Shown here in pieces: positions 1-10,375 of a DNA stretch of 64,000 nucleotides; the stretch's first letter is position 1, and every line of letters begins with the position of its first letter. Source of the DNA: Eutreptiella sp. 'Long Island Sound 2002' (taxonomy: Eukaryota; Euglenozoa; Euglenophyceae; Eutreptiales; Eutreptiaceae). Both the position numbers and the translations under genes were made by a program. The DNA lies in contig OZ038398.1 of NCBI GenBank assembly GCA_964036045.1, positions 31,193,380 to 31,257,379 of the forward strand, read 5' to 3'. Under the pieces are notes generated by a model. It worked only from the letters and a program-made list of their open reading frames with translations. It ran no database searches and had not been told where the DNA came from.

Positions 1-1
1 G

Positions 2-373
2 ACTCTAAGGCCCTTTCACCCCGACTATGCTCCGCCCGTAGAAACTCATGTAACGGAGCCCGAAATTTTAAGGGAGGTTCTTCATAGGACTAAAGTATGG
101 CTGAAAATTCGAGGCCAGAATAAACCCGAAACTTGGAATGAATTATTGGGTCCCGAACCCAAAATTCGGCCTATTAATTTCGGAGCTCTTTACGTGTATC
201 ACCAACTTCGTGTGAGGCTTTCTTTGCCCTTTGAACTTGAGGGCGAGATCACTAAGTATAATGCCATTTACCTAAGGAATGCCCTCACCCTTGATTTGGG
301 TCTTAAGGGCTCCACTCCTCGCGACTCCGAGAGGCCCACTAAGCGTCTATGCACCAACCATCCGATGGAATAG
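2..373 (+). CDS. Unassigned ORF, cut by the left window edge
   Basis: The frame is open from base 2 to a TAG ending at 373, so at least 123 codons with no stop and the true start outside the window. The visible protein is mixed charged and hydrophobic, with a WLKIRGQNKPETW stretch near its start and a YHQLRVRLSLPFELEG stretch in the middle. I recognise no family. It lies upstream of two more plus-strand ORFs (908-1171 and 1284-1844) with the same kind of composition, so the three could be fragments of one degenerate gene or retroelement. That link is inference. It could also be chance, because the region is AT-balanced and the ORF is short. Confidence 0.3.
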   Translation, partial: TLRPFHPDYAPPVETHVTEPEILREVLHRTKVWLKIRGQNKPETWNELLGPEPKIRPINFGALYVYHQLRVRLSLPFELEGEITKYNAIYLRNALTLDLGLKGSTPRDSERPTKRLCTNHPME

Positions 374-440
374 GGAGCATTACCTCCATCTACGCCCCCC
401 CCCCTTGAGTTCCCCGAGAACCCCCCCCTTTTTTTTTCTC

Positions 441-800
441 CAAGGGATATGGATACTTAGCTTTAGTCTAGTGCCCGGGGAGGCTTGGCTTTATACTAGT
501 CCTCCCGAATATCCCTTCTCTCCCTTTTCCCAAGGGATATGGATACTTAGCTTTAGTCTAGTGCCCGGAGAGGCTTGGCTTTAGACTAGTCCTCCCGAAT
601 ATCCCTACTTTTCCATTTTCTCCAAGGGATATGGATACTTAGCTTTAGTCTAGTGCCCGGGGAGACTTGGCTTTAGACTAGTCCTTCCGAATATCCCTAC
701 TCTCCCTTTCTCCAAGGGATATGGATACTTAGCTTTAGTCTAGTGACCGGGGGGACTTGGCTTTAGACTAGTCCTCTCAAAGATACCGGTTTACTCCTTC
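441..800. repeat. Four-copy ~90-bp tandem repeat with internal dyads
   Basis: Copies begin with CAAGGGATATGGATAC at about 441, 531, 623 and 713; the last is degenerate after 780. Each copy holds nested inverted pairs: GGGATAT at the start pairs with ATATCCC at the end, and TAGTCTA pairs with TAGACTA around a GC-rich centre (GTGCCCGGGGAGGCTTGG). Each unit could therefore fold as a hairpin. No gene overlaps it. Confidence 0.85.
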
Positions 801-907
801 TCCCATGAGATTGAGGGCTTGAGTCGCTTGTGGTCGTCGTCCGTTTTTGTTTTGTTTCTTTTGAATATTGTGCTAACCATAACTCCATTCACCCCCATAA
901 TTCCTTC

Positions 908-1171
908 ATGGGTTTATCTCCGGACCAAGTGTCAATACGGGCAAAGGATGACTTTGATCTCATCCTAAATAGTCCAAGCGAGGAAGCCTACAAGGAGGTG
1001 GTGCTTCGGCACTATCAATCCGGCTCCAATGCTTTATTTGCACTCTTTCCGGATAGGTTCACCCCGGAATTCATGACGTGCGTGTATGCCCTTCAATATG
1101 AAGCAATGTATTGGCCTCCCCAAAGATCCTCCTCGCACGTACCTATTAACCCCTCGCACTTACCCACTTGA
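908..1171 (+). CDS. Unassigned small ORF
   Basis: An ATG at 908 opens an 87-codon frame; a GTG in the same frame at 830 would lengthen it. The product is acidic in its first half (AKDDFDLILNSPSEEAYKE) and ends in a proline-rich tail (INPSHLPT). No domain is recognised and no signal peptide or membrane segment is evident. It lies between the 90-bp repeat and the ORF at 1284 on the same strand. Whether it is expressed cannot be told from sequence. It may be an exon or retroelement debris. Confidence 0.3.
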   Translation: MGLSPDQVSIRAKDDFDLILNSPSEEAYKEVVLRHYQSGSNALFALFPDRFTPEFMTCVYALQYEAMYWPPQRSSSHVPINPSHLPT

Positions 1172-1283
1172 ACTCAAAAACTTTTTGTTTTCTTGTCTTG
1201 TGGTGTATTTGGGTTGTCTTCTTTGCGCACATTTCCTTTTTTTTTTTTGTCGTTGATTTCACGTTTGTTTAGTTTGGTTGATA

Positions 1284-1844
1284 ATGACCGCAACTCCAAC
1301 CTCCATGTCAAATTTTGTTACACGGGGGGACATTAGGGCTAGGGTAAGATGGATGAAGGAAGCACTCGGGGAGTTGGAAGATGAGTTGGATAGGGTGGAG
1401 GAACTCATCGATGAACCGAGTGGGGGAGAGAGAGAGGAGAGGGGTATGGAGCCCCTCATGTATGGGGAGGATTTGGGGGGATTTTTCATTCTCAAGGGGG
1501 CGGAGGGGCATATGAGGAGGGTTGAAAAGGGGGCCGATGGGTTGAAAGTTGCGGCGGGGATTTTGAGGGCCCAAGCCCTCACGTATTTGAGAGGGAAGCA
1601 TGGTCCAAGGGACCTCGAGGAACAAGGGGGTACCCAAGCCTTTGAGCGGGGCTCCTCCTTCCTTGACTCCAACACTTCCACCTACACCTACATGGATTCC
1701 GACACCAACTCTAGCCCAACTCACTCACCCCAACTCACACCCACAACCCCCAACTCTCCCGCCTCCTCCTATTTTATGCTTCCTCCCAACGAGGAGGCGG
1801 CGGACCATTGCTCCGCCGCCTTTGCCTACGCCGCTCCCCCTTGA
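1284..1844 (+). CDS. Unassigned ORF with coiled-coil segment
   Basis: The ORF starts at ATG 1284 and ends at a TGA at 1842-1844, giving 186 codons. Residues roughly 15-50 are strongly helical and acidic (RWMKEALGELEDELDRVEEL), as in a short coiled coil. The C-terminal third is rich in Ser, Thr and Pro with a few aromatic residues, then an Ala-rich end. I recognise no family. The layout of a helical N-part plus a low-complexity C-part occurs in some retroelement Gag proteins, but no zinc knuckle or other diagnostic feature is present. The stop lies just before two copies of a CTTGACCATAGAGGGAAA motif followed by G runs, so the 3' end abuts repeats. Confidence 0.35.
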   Translation: MTATPTSMSNFVTRGDIRARVRWMKEALGELEDELDRVEELIDEPSGGEREERGMEPLMYGEDLGGFFILKGAEGHMRRVEKGADGLKVAAGILRAQALTYLRGKHGPRDLEEQGGTQAFERGSSFLDSNTSTYTYMDSDTNSSPTHSPQLTPTTPNSPASSYFMLPPNEEAADHCSAAFAYAAPP

Positions 1845-1849
1845 CCATA

Positions 1850-2360
1850 GAGGGAAAAGGGGGGGGGGGGGCTTGACCATAGAGGGAAAGGGGGGGGGAG
1901 TCCAAATTTTGTTTGAGGTTCCATGGGGGTGGCCCCGATTTCGGTCTTGGGGGGAACACTTGTCGTTCATGGGGGACGAATTTTCGTTCAAGGGGGTCCA
2001 ATTTTCGATTAAGTGAGTCCAATTTTCGTCGATGGGGGTCACATCTCTTCCATGTGGGGGTCCAATTTCAGTCTTGGGCTAACACTTGTCGTTCATGGGG
2101 GACTAATTTTCGTTCATGGGGGTCCAATTTGCGATTACGAGGGTCTCAATTTCATTTGTGGGGGGTTCAATTTTCGTCCATGGGGGGTCACGTTTCGCCC
2201 ATGGGGGACCCCAATTTCATTCTTGGGGGGCAACCTTCGTTCATGGGGGACCAATTTTCGTTTTTGGAAGGCCAATTTTCGTTCAATGGGCCACATTTTC
2301 GTTCTTGGGGGTTGAAATTTTCGTTCACATGGGTCAATTTTCGTCCTTGGGGGTGAAGGG
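1850..2360. repeat. G-run duplication and degenerate ~23-bp tandem repeat
   Basis: Two copies of CTTGACCATAGAGGGAAA plus a G tract (1843-1900) are followed by many imperfect copies of a unit like GGGGGTCCAATTTTCGTTCAT from about 1912 to 2360. The period is about 23-25 bp and varies. ORFs in several frames here are products of the repeat. Confidence 0.8.
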
Positions 2361-4721
2361 GAGGGGTATCTTTCCCCCGGGAGGTCACATTGAGCCAAAC
2401 CGGGGAGTGCTCCTTGTTTTGATGTGCCAATGGTGCTATATCCTACATTCTCAGGTGTTGGGCCCACAGCCGATTGTCCTGCAAGGTGAGCATGGATCGG
2501 GCAGTTATCCACGTACCATTTCCCCCCTGTACTGCATTCTGAGCCGATGTTCCAGAGAAGATTCTTCAATTCCATCAGTGTTGGCTGCACATTGATGCAG
2601 GGTGAATTGGGGCCTAAATTCAGGGACCAATCCTTGTGCAAACCCGCTGTCCTATGCCCTGTCTCTGCGCGTGGTCTTCTGCCCTGTTGAATCAGATTGG
2701 CCGGTCTGCGGCCGTGGCCAAACCTGTGCTACCCATTTGGTGTATATTGCTGAGGTTCTCTCAAGTGCTTCATAGGGAGGTTCCTGATACCCCAAGCAAT
2801 TCAGGATCAGGGGCCTGATACCTCGAAGCAAATCACTGGTCTGCAGCATGGAGGGTGTCAATGAATGTTTGTGAACACTGCAGGCAGTATTCAACCTTTT
2901 TTTTTATTCTGTGAGGTTGCCCCATGCTCCCCATATATTCAAGCAGCTGTAAAGCACCCCACAGAATGTACACGATTTCAATTGCTGTGCGTTATGAGGG
3001 ACAGGGGTTTGAATTTAAAAACCATACATTCAACTGGAAGGCTCTGACTCCCTAAGGAACTACGCCCTTCATTCTTTTTCAGTACTATGTGGCCTTGTGT
3101 CCTTGTGGCCCTGTTGTTTTGCTGAGCAATTGTTATCCTGCCTCTGTTTGCTATTTGACATATCTTACTAAGGGGCAGGATTGCCCTCAGCCCATTGGCC
3201 TTTGAAAGGTCTTTAAACTGAAGCCTGCCGCTCTTTTCTCGGAATGCAGGTTACTGTTGAAACATGTCTCTTGCTGGTTTCAGGTTGCTGTGACACACCC
3301 AGCTGTCCTGCGCAGTGACTATGGCGCCTGCTTATGCTTGGTAGGCATGTATCATCCAACAATTATCCAATCTCGTCAGCATATTGTTTTTGGCTGCAGA
3401 CTCCTGTTCAAGGCGGACGACACCTCGGGGGAACACCTTGCCACTGTGCAAGTTCGTGAGACGTCAGACCCTTACAGAATGTCTGGCAGGAAAGCCTGTG
3501 TCAGGGGATTTGACCCTCAAGCCTGGCTTCATTGGAGTGATGGACCAGCTCTGTAACTGGTTGAATTCATCCCTCTCTTTCAAGCTTGGTTTCGAACAGG
3601 GCTGTTCTTGTTCCCCAGTTGACTTTCACTTTGTTTGCTCTTTGAACCTGAAGTTCCCTTGGCACACAAAGATGGTCGTCATTTCTGCTTGGACAGCATG
3701 CCCCCAGCACTCAATATCTTAAGAAGTGCAAAGTTTGCAGCATGCAGTGGACAACCCAGAGACCATTGACCCAGGAATTGCTGAACATTCCTCGCATGTG
3801 GCGTAGAGACAACACTTGGGCTGTGCTTACCTGAGATGTGGCACAGTCATGGAGCAACTCTGATACTCCAGATTTTCTCAGACTCCAGATTTTCTCAGAT
3901 GTCACTCTGTGCTCGATTATCATAGGTCCCAGATAGAGCAACTGGCGTAGACCTTTCGTCAACAGCGCATTTATCCTGCAGGGGACTTGGATTGCTCTGT
4001 ATGGATTGTCTGGACTTGAGTGAGGTCAGAAACTCTCTCCGTTTGCGGGCTCGGACCTGCATCTTGCAGGCACCACTCACAAATTTCTGCATTTGATGCT
4101 GAGGCACAGAAGCATTTCATCGCTGCTTGCAGTGATACGTCTCTGTTGTTTGGGATATTCGAGGCAGGAGTGTGCAGCTCTCAGGACCTATGGTCTGTCA
4201 AAGCAAACACCGTAATCCTGTCTGCGGACTTGTGGTCGTTAAAGTCATATTGCCAAATGGGTTTCCCATTGAGCAGTTGTCCGCATTGGGGTGCCTGAAG
4301 TTTGTCCGTCGGAACGAGCCAATCGCCCTTTTGACCTTAGCCACCTTTGGCTTTAGTCCCAGGGTAGCTTTAGTCTTAGGGCAGATTGGCATTTGAAGGC
4401 AGGTTGAATTTTCAGCAGAGCGTGGGAGCGGGGGTTTGCCCTGTCGGTAAATTCAAGAGAGGGGCGGGAACCTGTCTTCAATTTCTCTACACGTTGGGTG
4501 TGTCCTTGCTGTAGAATCAGGGCACAGTTTCAGGTTAATCGTTTCATATTTTGCGTGGTACAAACAATGTGGATGTGGTCTGGTGAGTACATGCCAGCCA
4601 TATGCCTTTGGCAGTGCCACAGCACCCCATGATCTTAGCCAGATAATCAGTAGGAGTGCAGCGCCCCCCCCCCCCCCTTGCGCCTTCGGCGTTTCGGATT
4701 GAGGGTAGGCCTATAGCATTT

Positions 4722-4776
4722 TTGGCTTGCCGAGTAGGGGAACTTAGGGTTGCATTCCCCGAACATGGCAAGCCAA
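4722..4776. other. Two-stage inverted repeat (hairpin)
   Basis: TTGGCTTGCC at 4722-4731 is perfectly complementary to GGCAAGCCAA at 4767-4776. Inside it, GGGGAA (4737-4742) pairs with TTCCCC (4755-4760) around a 12-nt loop, with a 5/6-nt internal loop between the stems. The function is unknown. Confidence 0.6.
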
Positions 4777-5017
4777 GATGAGTCCTCGGAGTAGGGTGTG
4801 GACTGTGGGGGGGAGGGGGAATTGCCCCCCCCCCAAGCTCTCTCTGGTTCACAGAGAAGTCACAAAAACACACCCGAATGAGGGTGACACGCCACTCCTC
4901 TCAAACCAGAAACCACGGGGGGGTGGGTGAAAAGGGGGCTGCTCGGCGTAGGCATGGTATGTGCCGTGACTCAGTGAGGTAACACAGTACCCTTGCAGAT
5001 ACTCCTCCAAATACTGA

Positions 5018-5155
5018 GCTGGCCCTTTGTCCTACTCCTGCGCCAACTTGGGCGCTATCTAAAAATACAAGTGTGCACTGATCTGTGCTGGCCCCCTGCC
5101 CTACACCTGCGCTAGCTGGGGCGCCATCCAAAAGATCCAGTGTGCTTTGTATGAG
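5018..5155. repeat. 69-bp tandem dimer
   Basis: Two imperfect copies (5018-5086 and 5087-5155) share GCTGGCCC, CCTAC-CCTGCGC and GTGTGC blocks at a 69-bp offset. They sit directly left of the duplicated unit that starts at 5185. Confidence 0.65.
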
Positions 5156-5195
5156 TTGTTTCGAATTCTGGAGGGGGGGGTAGTCCAGACCTTTT

Positions 5196-6320
5196 TTGTC
5201 CAGATTTCGAAAGTTCTACTCAGTGCGTGCGACGCAGTGCGTTTCATGTGGCACCGTTCCTCCTGTAGCTGAAGCAGTGAGTGTGAAGGGAGTTGCTGCT
5301 CTTCGTCTCCCGCAAGACAAGGGGGCTGCATTCACTTTGGAGGAGCGGAAGGCACACTGTGAAGACCAGCAAGTGGAACGCTGCTATGGTGCCTACAGCC
5401 AAATTCCGACCAATATCGAGAAAATACCAGTACCTCCGCCACCTTCAGGAGCGCAATGAGCACTTGTACTACGCTGGCGGAGGTGAGGCCGGTTATCTAC
5501 ACTCCGACCGTGGGAGAGGCCTGCAGGAAGTACAGCTGCATGTTCCAACTTCCCCCGTGGTCTTTCCTTCTCTGTGGACAACATCAGCAATGCTGACCAG
5601 GTGTTGGGCGGGATACTTCTGCCATTCTGGGGATTGGTGACCAGGGTTACTCCCATTAGCAAGCTCGCCTTATACACTGGTGTTGGAGGCGTGAGCCCCT
5701 TCCAGACGTGCCCCATTACACTCGATGCGGGTACCGGCCGTGAGGATTTGCTGAGTTCATTGTTCAATAAGTACGCGCTGATGGATGATGACGTGTCCAA
5801 TCCTGTGATCTACTCTAAGGTCATGCTTGCTGAGTTCATTGGAGCGGGCACAGTCACAATGGCTGGTGTCAATGCGGCTTGCAAGAAGACTAACCAGAAG
5901 CTATCCGACCAAATGCTCCGGCGCTGGTGCGGGTGGTGCAGGTGTTGCCTGGGTGCTCCGTGAAGGTCCGACCCCCGAGCAGGCACGTGCACACGTCATG
6001 GCGCTGGACTCTACTGGTCTTTTGTGCGAAGGACGCCATAAGATGGAGGCTTACAAAAACGACAGTGTCCAGACCGCGGAACTGGCCCAGTCATTTGCTC
6101 CCGATGTTGGTGTTCCTGACCTGCTGCCGACAATTAAGGGCTCTAAAGCCACATGCCTCATCGGCTTGGGCGGTATTCCAGGGCAGTTCACTGAGGGAAT
6201 TGTTATGGCAGTTGCTACAAACTGCAAAATTCCTCTGTCCAACCCCAACACCAATATGGAGGCTTTCCCTAAAGACATCGTCAAGTGGATGGACAACAGG
6301 GCCCTGATTGCCTGTGGCAG
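5196..6320 (+). pseudogene. Malic enzyme pseudogene copy 1, 5' part
   Basis: Family: malate dehydrogenase (oxaloacetate-decarboxylating), which converts malate to pyruvate, CO2 and NAD(P)H. Recognisable blocks in order: FTLEER and QVERCY in one frame; LRHLQERNEHLYY after a shift at an AAAA run near 5418; VIYTPTVGEACRKYS in a third frame near 5492; SVDNISNADQVL; PISKLALYT and ITLDAGT (about 5655-5735); GAGAGGAGVA of the dinucleotide fold (about 5920); LIGLGG and GQFTE; and LSNPN with the start of CGSPFD up to 6320. At least four frameshifts break it. Roughly 130 residues expected between ITLDAGT and the next block are missing, which argues for a pseudogene over small introns. Unit 2 carries the same lesions, so the decay preceded the duplication. 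The LTR element at 6321 splits the copy. Confidence 0.85.
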
Positions 6321-6877
6321 TGAAGCGGGTTGCTGGGGGTCACGCTAGACACCCTCCTTGACACCGCCGGCCTTGTTGCCTTTTGCCCGAGCTCCGCTGC
6401 TTTCAGTCAACTGATCGAAAACCCTTCGCCGTTGCGATGTCGACTTTTGACCAAATACTCCTTTTGCATTTTCTCCAAAACTCGTGAACCAGTCCAGTTT
6501 CGTGAAAACCCTCCAACACTGTCCTCCATCAGCATAAGACACGGAGCATGAAGACCTTATGAAGCAGATTTGGCTCAGTGTTGCACAAATTCTTGTACGG
6601 GCCTTGTCCACCCTGACACATTCTGAGCTGCAAAATGCAGGGAGGACAGAATGTAATAATAAAATGCATAAAAACACACAAGGTATTTACACTGCACTGT
6701 CAACAGGCGACATGTGCCCTTTTTTCTGTGATCTGACGCTGGCACGGGGATTACGCGTCCCATTTTGCAGCGCCTGCGGCTCGGCCTGCCGGTCTGTTGC
6801 CGGCCTGCCGACGATCTGTTGCCGAGCCTCTCAATAAGCCACTTGGTGGCCAGCAGGGAGGCATACCGAATCTGCGT
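6321..6877 (-). repeat. LTR (3' on minus strand) of 1.9-kb element
   Basis: Begins TGAAGCGGGTTGC and ends ATCTGCGT on the plus strand; nearly identical to 7670-8226. A further CA follows (6878-6879), giving a TG...CA LTR when read on the minus strand. Confidence 0.75.
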
Positions 6878-7669
6878 CACCCCCCTCCTTAAAAGCTTTG
6901 TGTGGCGCTATGCAAACACACATAGCTCCAGGAAGAGGCGAGGCACACTGCTTACGCTCGACCTGTATGGAAAAAAAAATTCGACTGGGTACCCCATGAC
7001 CCGAAGGTACACGGCTAACCACCTTGCCCAGTATGCACCAAGCACGGGTACAGAAACCCAGCGGCACTGTGCAGAGCCAAGGTGTCACTCAAGCCATCTC
7101 CTGGCAGCCAGGGCGCGACTAAAATCGGCCCAGCTATATATGCGCCCATCTGGGCCATACACGCACAGATGCTAAAAAAAACCTTAACAGATCCTATTAC
7201 CCAGCCCATTCTCCGTGCGAGTCTCAACCAGTGCCCTGATACACTGGTCCTTCCTCTGTGTCTTGGGCCATCGTACTCCGTCGTATCGAAGCGTAGACCC
7301 CAGGTCTTGACATCGGCCGCACGCTCCGTGGCCTTCAACTGGAATCCCACGTCCAGTCCTTCCTCTGTGCTTTGGCGCGGCTCCAACAAATTGGTACACC
7401 TCGCTGGGACTTGAGATCGCTCGTGCTGCGTCGTACTTGACGCTGGTGCACTGCCGAACTTGCTGGGACTTCGCACGCGTTGCTACAGCACTGCCAACGC
7501 TGGCACGTGCTCGTCGTCGACCGTGGCGCCTGTCTGGGACCTTCGCTGGCGCTGCCGCGATCTGCCGCAAACCGCTGCGTGTCTCTTCTCGGCCGCACGC
7601 TGACACTGATCGTCTCGGCATGTTTCCACGTAAGGGCTGGGACGGGCGGACGTCGGATTACAAGAATTT

Positions 7670-8226
7670 TGAAGCGGGTTGCTGGGGGTCACGCTAGACA
7701 CCCTCCTTGACACCGCCGGCCTTGTTGCCTTTTGCCCGAGCTCCGCTGCTTTCAGTCAACTGATCGAAAACCCTTCGCCGTTGCGATGTCGATTTTTGAC
7801 CAAATACTCCTTTTGCATTTTCTCCAAAACTCGTGAACCAGTCCAGTTTCGTGAAAACCCTCCAACACTGTCCTCCATCAGCATAAGACACGGAGCATGA
7901 AGACCTTATGAAGCAGATTTGGCTCAGTGTTGCACAAATTCTTGTACGGGCCTTGTCCACCCTGACACATTCTGAGCTGCAAAATGCAGGGAGGACAGAA
8001 TGTAATAATAAAATGCATAAAAACACACAAGGTATTTACACTGCACTGTCAACAGGCGACATGTGCCCTTTTTTCTGTGATCTGACGCTGGCACGGGGAT
8101 TACGCGTCCCATTTTGCAGCGCCTGCGGCTCGGCCTGCCGGTCTGTTGCCGGCCTGCCGACGATCTGTTGCCGAGCCTCTCAATAAGCCACTTGGTGGCC
8201 AGCAGGGAGGCATACCGAATCTGCGT
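7670..8226 (-). repeat. LTR (5' on minus strand) of 1.9-kb element
   Basis: Second 557-bp copy. It differs from the left copy by a single noticed C/T change inside GATGTCGAYTTTTGACC. It is followed by TGACTT and then resumes the malic enzyme sequence at 8233. Confidence 0.75.
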
Positions 8227-8232
8227 TGACTT

Positions 8233-8550
8233 CCCCTTTGACGGCGTTCCATTGCCAGATGACGGCGCAGCTCCCATTGGTCAGGGGGACAACGCATTCG
8301 TCTTCCCTGTTTTGGGTGCTGGGGCTGTCTGTGTGGGGGCTACAAAGATCACGGACAACATGGTCATGGAGGGTGGTTACACAGTGGCTGAGTAGTGCTG
8401 TGAGCACTGGCCTGAGTTGAAGCGCCTGTACCCCCCTGTGAATGAGATGCGGATTGTTGGCAAGGAAGTCGCCAAGCGTGTGGCGCTCCAGGCTATCATC
8501 AAGGATGGAGTGGCCGCTATTTCTGACCAGAGTGTGGGTATGGGTCCGCA
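8233..8550 (+). pseudogene. Malic enzyme pseudogene copy 1, 3' part
   Basis: Continues the copy broken at 6320. It encodes SPFDGV-like residues, then GQGDNAFVFPVLGAGAV and a TAG at 8393-8395 in the same frame. Beyond the TAG the frame goes on with a malic enzyme C-terminal pattern (LKRLYPPVNEMRIV, then VGKEVAKRVALQA) to about 8540. The in-frame TAG and the upstream frameshifts make a working enzyme unlikely. It runs directly into an aquaporin-like sequence at 8551. Confidence 0.8.
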
Positions 8551-8802
8551 GGTGGTATAGCTCCTTGGGCCATTGGATCAACGCTCACCTTCTGTATCCT
8601 CGTGGATGGACCTCTGACTGGTGCTGCCCTGAATCCAGCCCGTACCCTGGGTCCCAATCTGTATGCCAACGCGTTTTGGAGCACTCCCAATACCATGAGC
8701 CACGGTTCCCACATCTCCGTCGATGAGGACGTTACCGGCAGCGGGACCAATGAGACGGTCGCTAGCGCCACTACTTCTTTACCAGGGGTATCAGCCCCCT
8801 GA
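8551..8802 (+). pseudogene. Aquaporin (MIP family) C-terminal fragment, copy 1
   Basis: The frame GGIAPWAIGSTLTFCILVDG followed by PLTGAALNPARTLGPNLY matches transmembrane helix 5 and the second NPA loop of aquaporins: NPA, then the conserved Arg. Aquaporins are membrane channels for water or glycerol with two NPA half-helices; only the second is clear here. After NAFW the sequence loses the family pattern and ends at a TGA (8800-8802). A CCGCAG sits just before the fragment and could be a splice acceptor. The fragment follows the malic enzyme end without a gap on the same strand. Either exons of two genes are interleaved here or a rearrangement fused two remnants. Confidence 0.75.
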
Positions 8803-10375
8803 TGACGGGGCCCTGAGCGATCGAGGGGCTGCACCTCTTCAGGTGCAGGGCATGCGCGTCGGCTGCCCCCTGTGTGTTCTTGCTGCAAAGCAGTGCTGCT
8901 CAAGTTGCTGGCACTGTTGCTGGTGTCCACAGGCAGTGCAACCAGTGTCCAAGTCCAGTGCTGCACCATTCCCCCTTTTCTTGTTTTTGTATATTAGGGT
9001 AGTCAGTCAGGCACAGCCATGGCCAGAGCCCTGGACAGTGCTCCCCGAGTATATTTGAGGGCTTTCTGCCATGCCCTGCTGGGGACCACTTTTTCCCTTG
9101 TGCCCTTCAGGCTCTCTCACACCTACCGACCCACTTTGTGATTTCAGGATTCCCAGTTGCAGGCAAAAAGGGGGGGGGGGGGGGTCACAGTGAGTGCAAG
9201 TGGCCCAATGCTGGGTTCACAGCGATAGGTCTGACAGTAACTGATGGCTTAGCAGTGGGAAAATTGGCTTGGAGAAACAGCCAACTTATAGCCTAAGTCT
9301 CGCTGCTCTCTGTCTATGCTGTCTCTCTTGGACTTCAGTCTGGGTGCCTCAAGAGCACGCTGGGATGCCGACGGATGTGGCAGTTTCCCACTGAATATCC
9401 TGGTTTCAGATTCATTTTATTCTCACTGCGTGTCTATCAGTGTTGAGCGGACTGCATGGCCGCTCCGCCACACACACATGTTCGTTTTTCAATTGGATGG
9501 GGGGGAGCCCCAGCACAATGCGCGGACAGTGCAACTAATTGTGTGTCAGAGCGGCGGAGCAGCCATTGTCTCAGTCAGTGGTGGGGCATAGCTCTAATGT
9601 GTTTGCCAACTGCCATTCAAGGGATGGCTGAGGTATGGAAACTCTAAACTGTTGCCCTTCTTGTGTTACAGGCAGTTGACCAATATCAAGACAAGCGTTC
9701 TGGTTGATCCTGCCATATGCTACTCTCAAGGACCAAGCTATGCAAGCGTCAGAATACCTGGGATTGAGAGTGAATCTGTGAATGGCTCTTTACACCGGCG
9801 ACAGTCTGATAACTGTGCACTGATTGCTTGGGGCTCTCATGGTCCCCTGAGGTATCGGTCCGGATACTCACCTCAATTGGGTGGCTAAGGCATGGAAGCT
9901 CTGAGCTGTGGCACGTTCCTGCGGCACTGGCAGTTGGCCGATTTCAAGACTAGGATCCGCCCAGGGCTGTGTGCGTAAGTGATTCTGACCGTCGTCCTAC
10001 GGTGATTGTATATAGGGTATTCAGCCATAACCAGACATGGCCAGAGCCCAATGAACGCTTTTGCTTGAGTGTGAATGCATCTGAGTACGGGGGGGGGGGG
10101 GCTGGTTGGTAAACACCTGGGTGCCAGGGATTCCCACCATTTCACCATACCCCCCCCCATGTCCGACCTCCCCTTGTTTCCTTTTCCCTGGGGAGAGGGG
10201 GGGGGGGGTCACTGATTCGTCGTTGCCTCAGTGAGTCGTCGTTGCTTGTGCACCTCCTTTGTACATATCCCTTGCCCTCCTCAGACCTCTAACATTGTTT
10301 CCTCAAGGCAAGAGAAGTTTTTCGCAATTTCAGCCATGAATATTGATCTGATTGACTTGAGGGATCGTCCCCTCA
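8803..10375. other. Non-coding part of unit 1
   Basis: No family signature in any frame. Contains G tracts (about 9170-9184, 10088-10100, 10196-10208). The stretch is nearly identical to 25512-27080, so its lack of coding structure holds for both copies. Confidence 0.6.

Larger units (their letters stand above)
2361..5184. other. No recognisable gene
   Basis: Only short ORFs in all six frames, none with a family signature. The stretch could contain introns, UTRs or old repeats. Local features are the hairpin at 4722-4776 and the tandem dimer at 5018-5155, listed separately. There are also runs of C (about 4667-4678) and C or G tracts near 4820 and 4920. Confidence 0.5.
6321..8232 (-). mobile_element. 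Non-autonomous LTR element (TRIM/LARD-like)
   Basis: Two 557-bp direct repeats (6321-6877, 7670-8226) flank a 792-bp interior without coding capacity. Unit 2 has the uninterrupted site at 24941/24942, so the insertion is directly visible and is 1912 bp long. Read on the minus strand, the left repeat starts TGACGCAG and is preceded by a purine tract AAGGAGGGGGG (plus-strand 6880-6890), as expected for a polypurine tract next to a 3' LTR. Both repeats end ...GCTTCA on that strand. No primer-binding site matching a tRNA 3' end was found. No clean target duplication is seen: six extra bases TGACTT (8227-8232) follow the right repeat. I noticed one base difference between the repeats (6448 versus 7797 area), so the insertion is recent. 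Confidence 0.65.
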
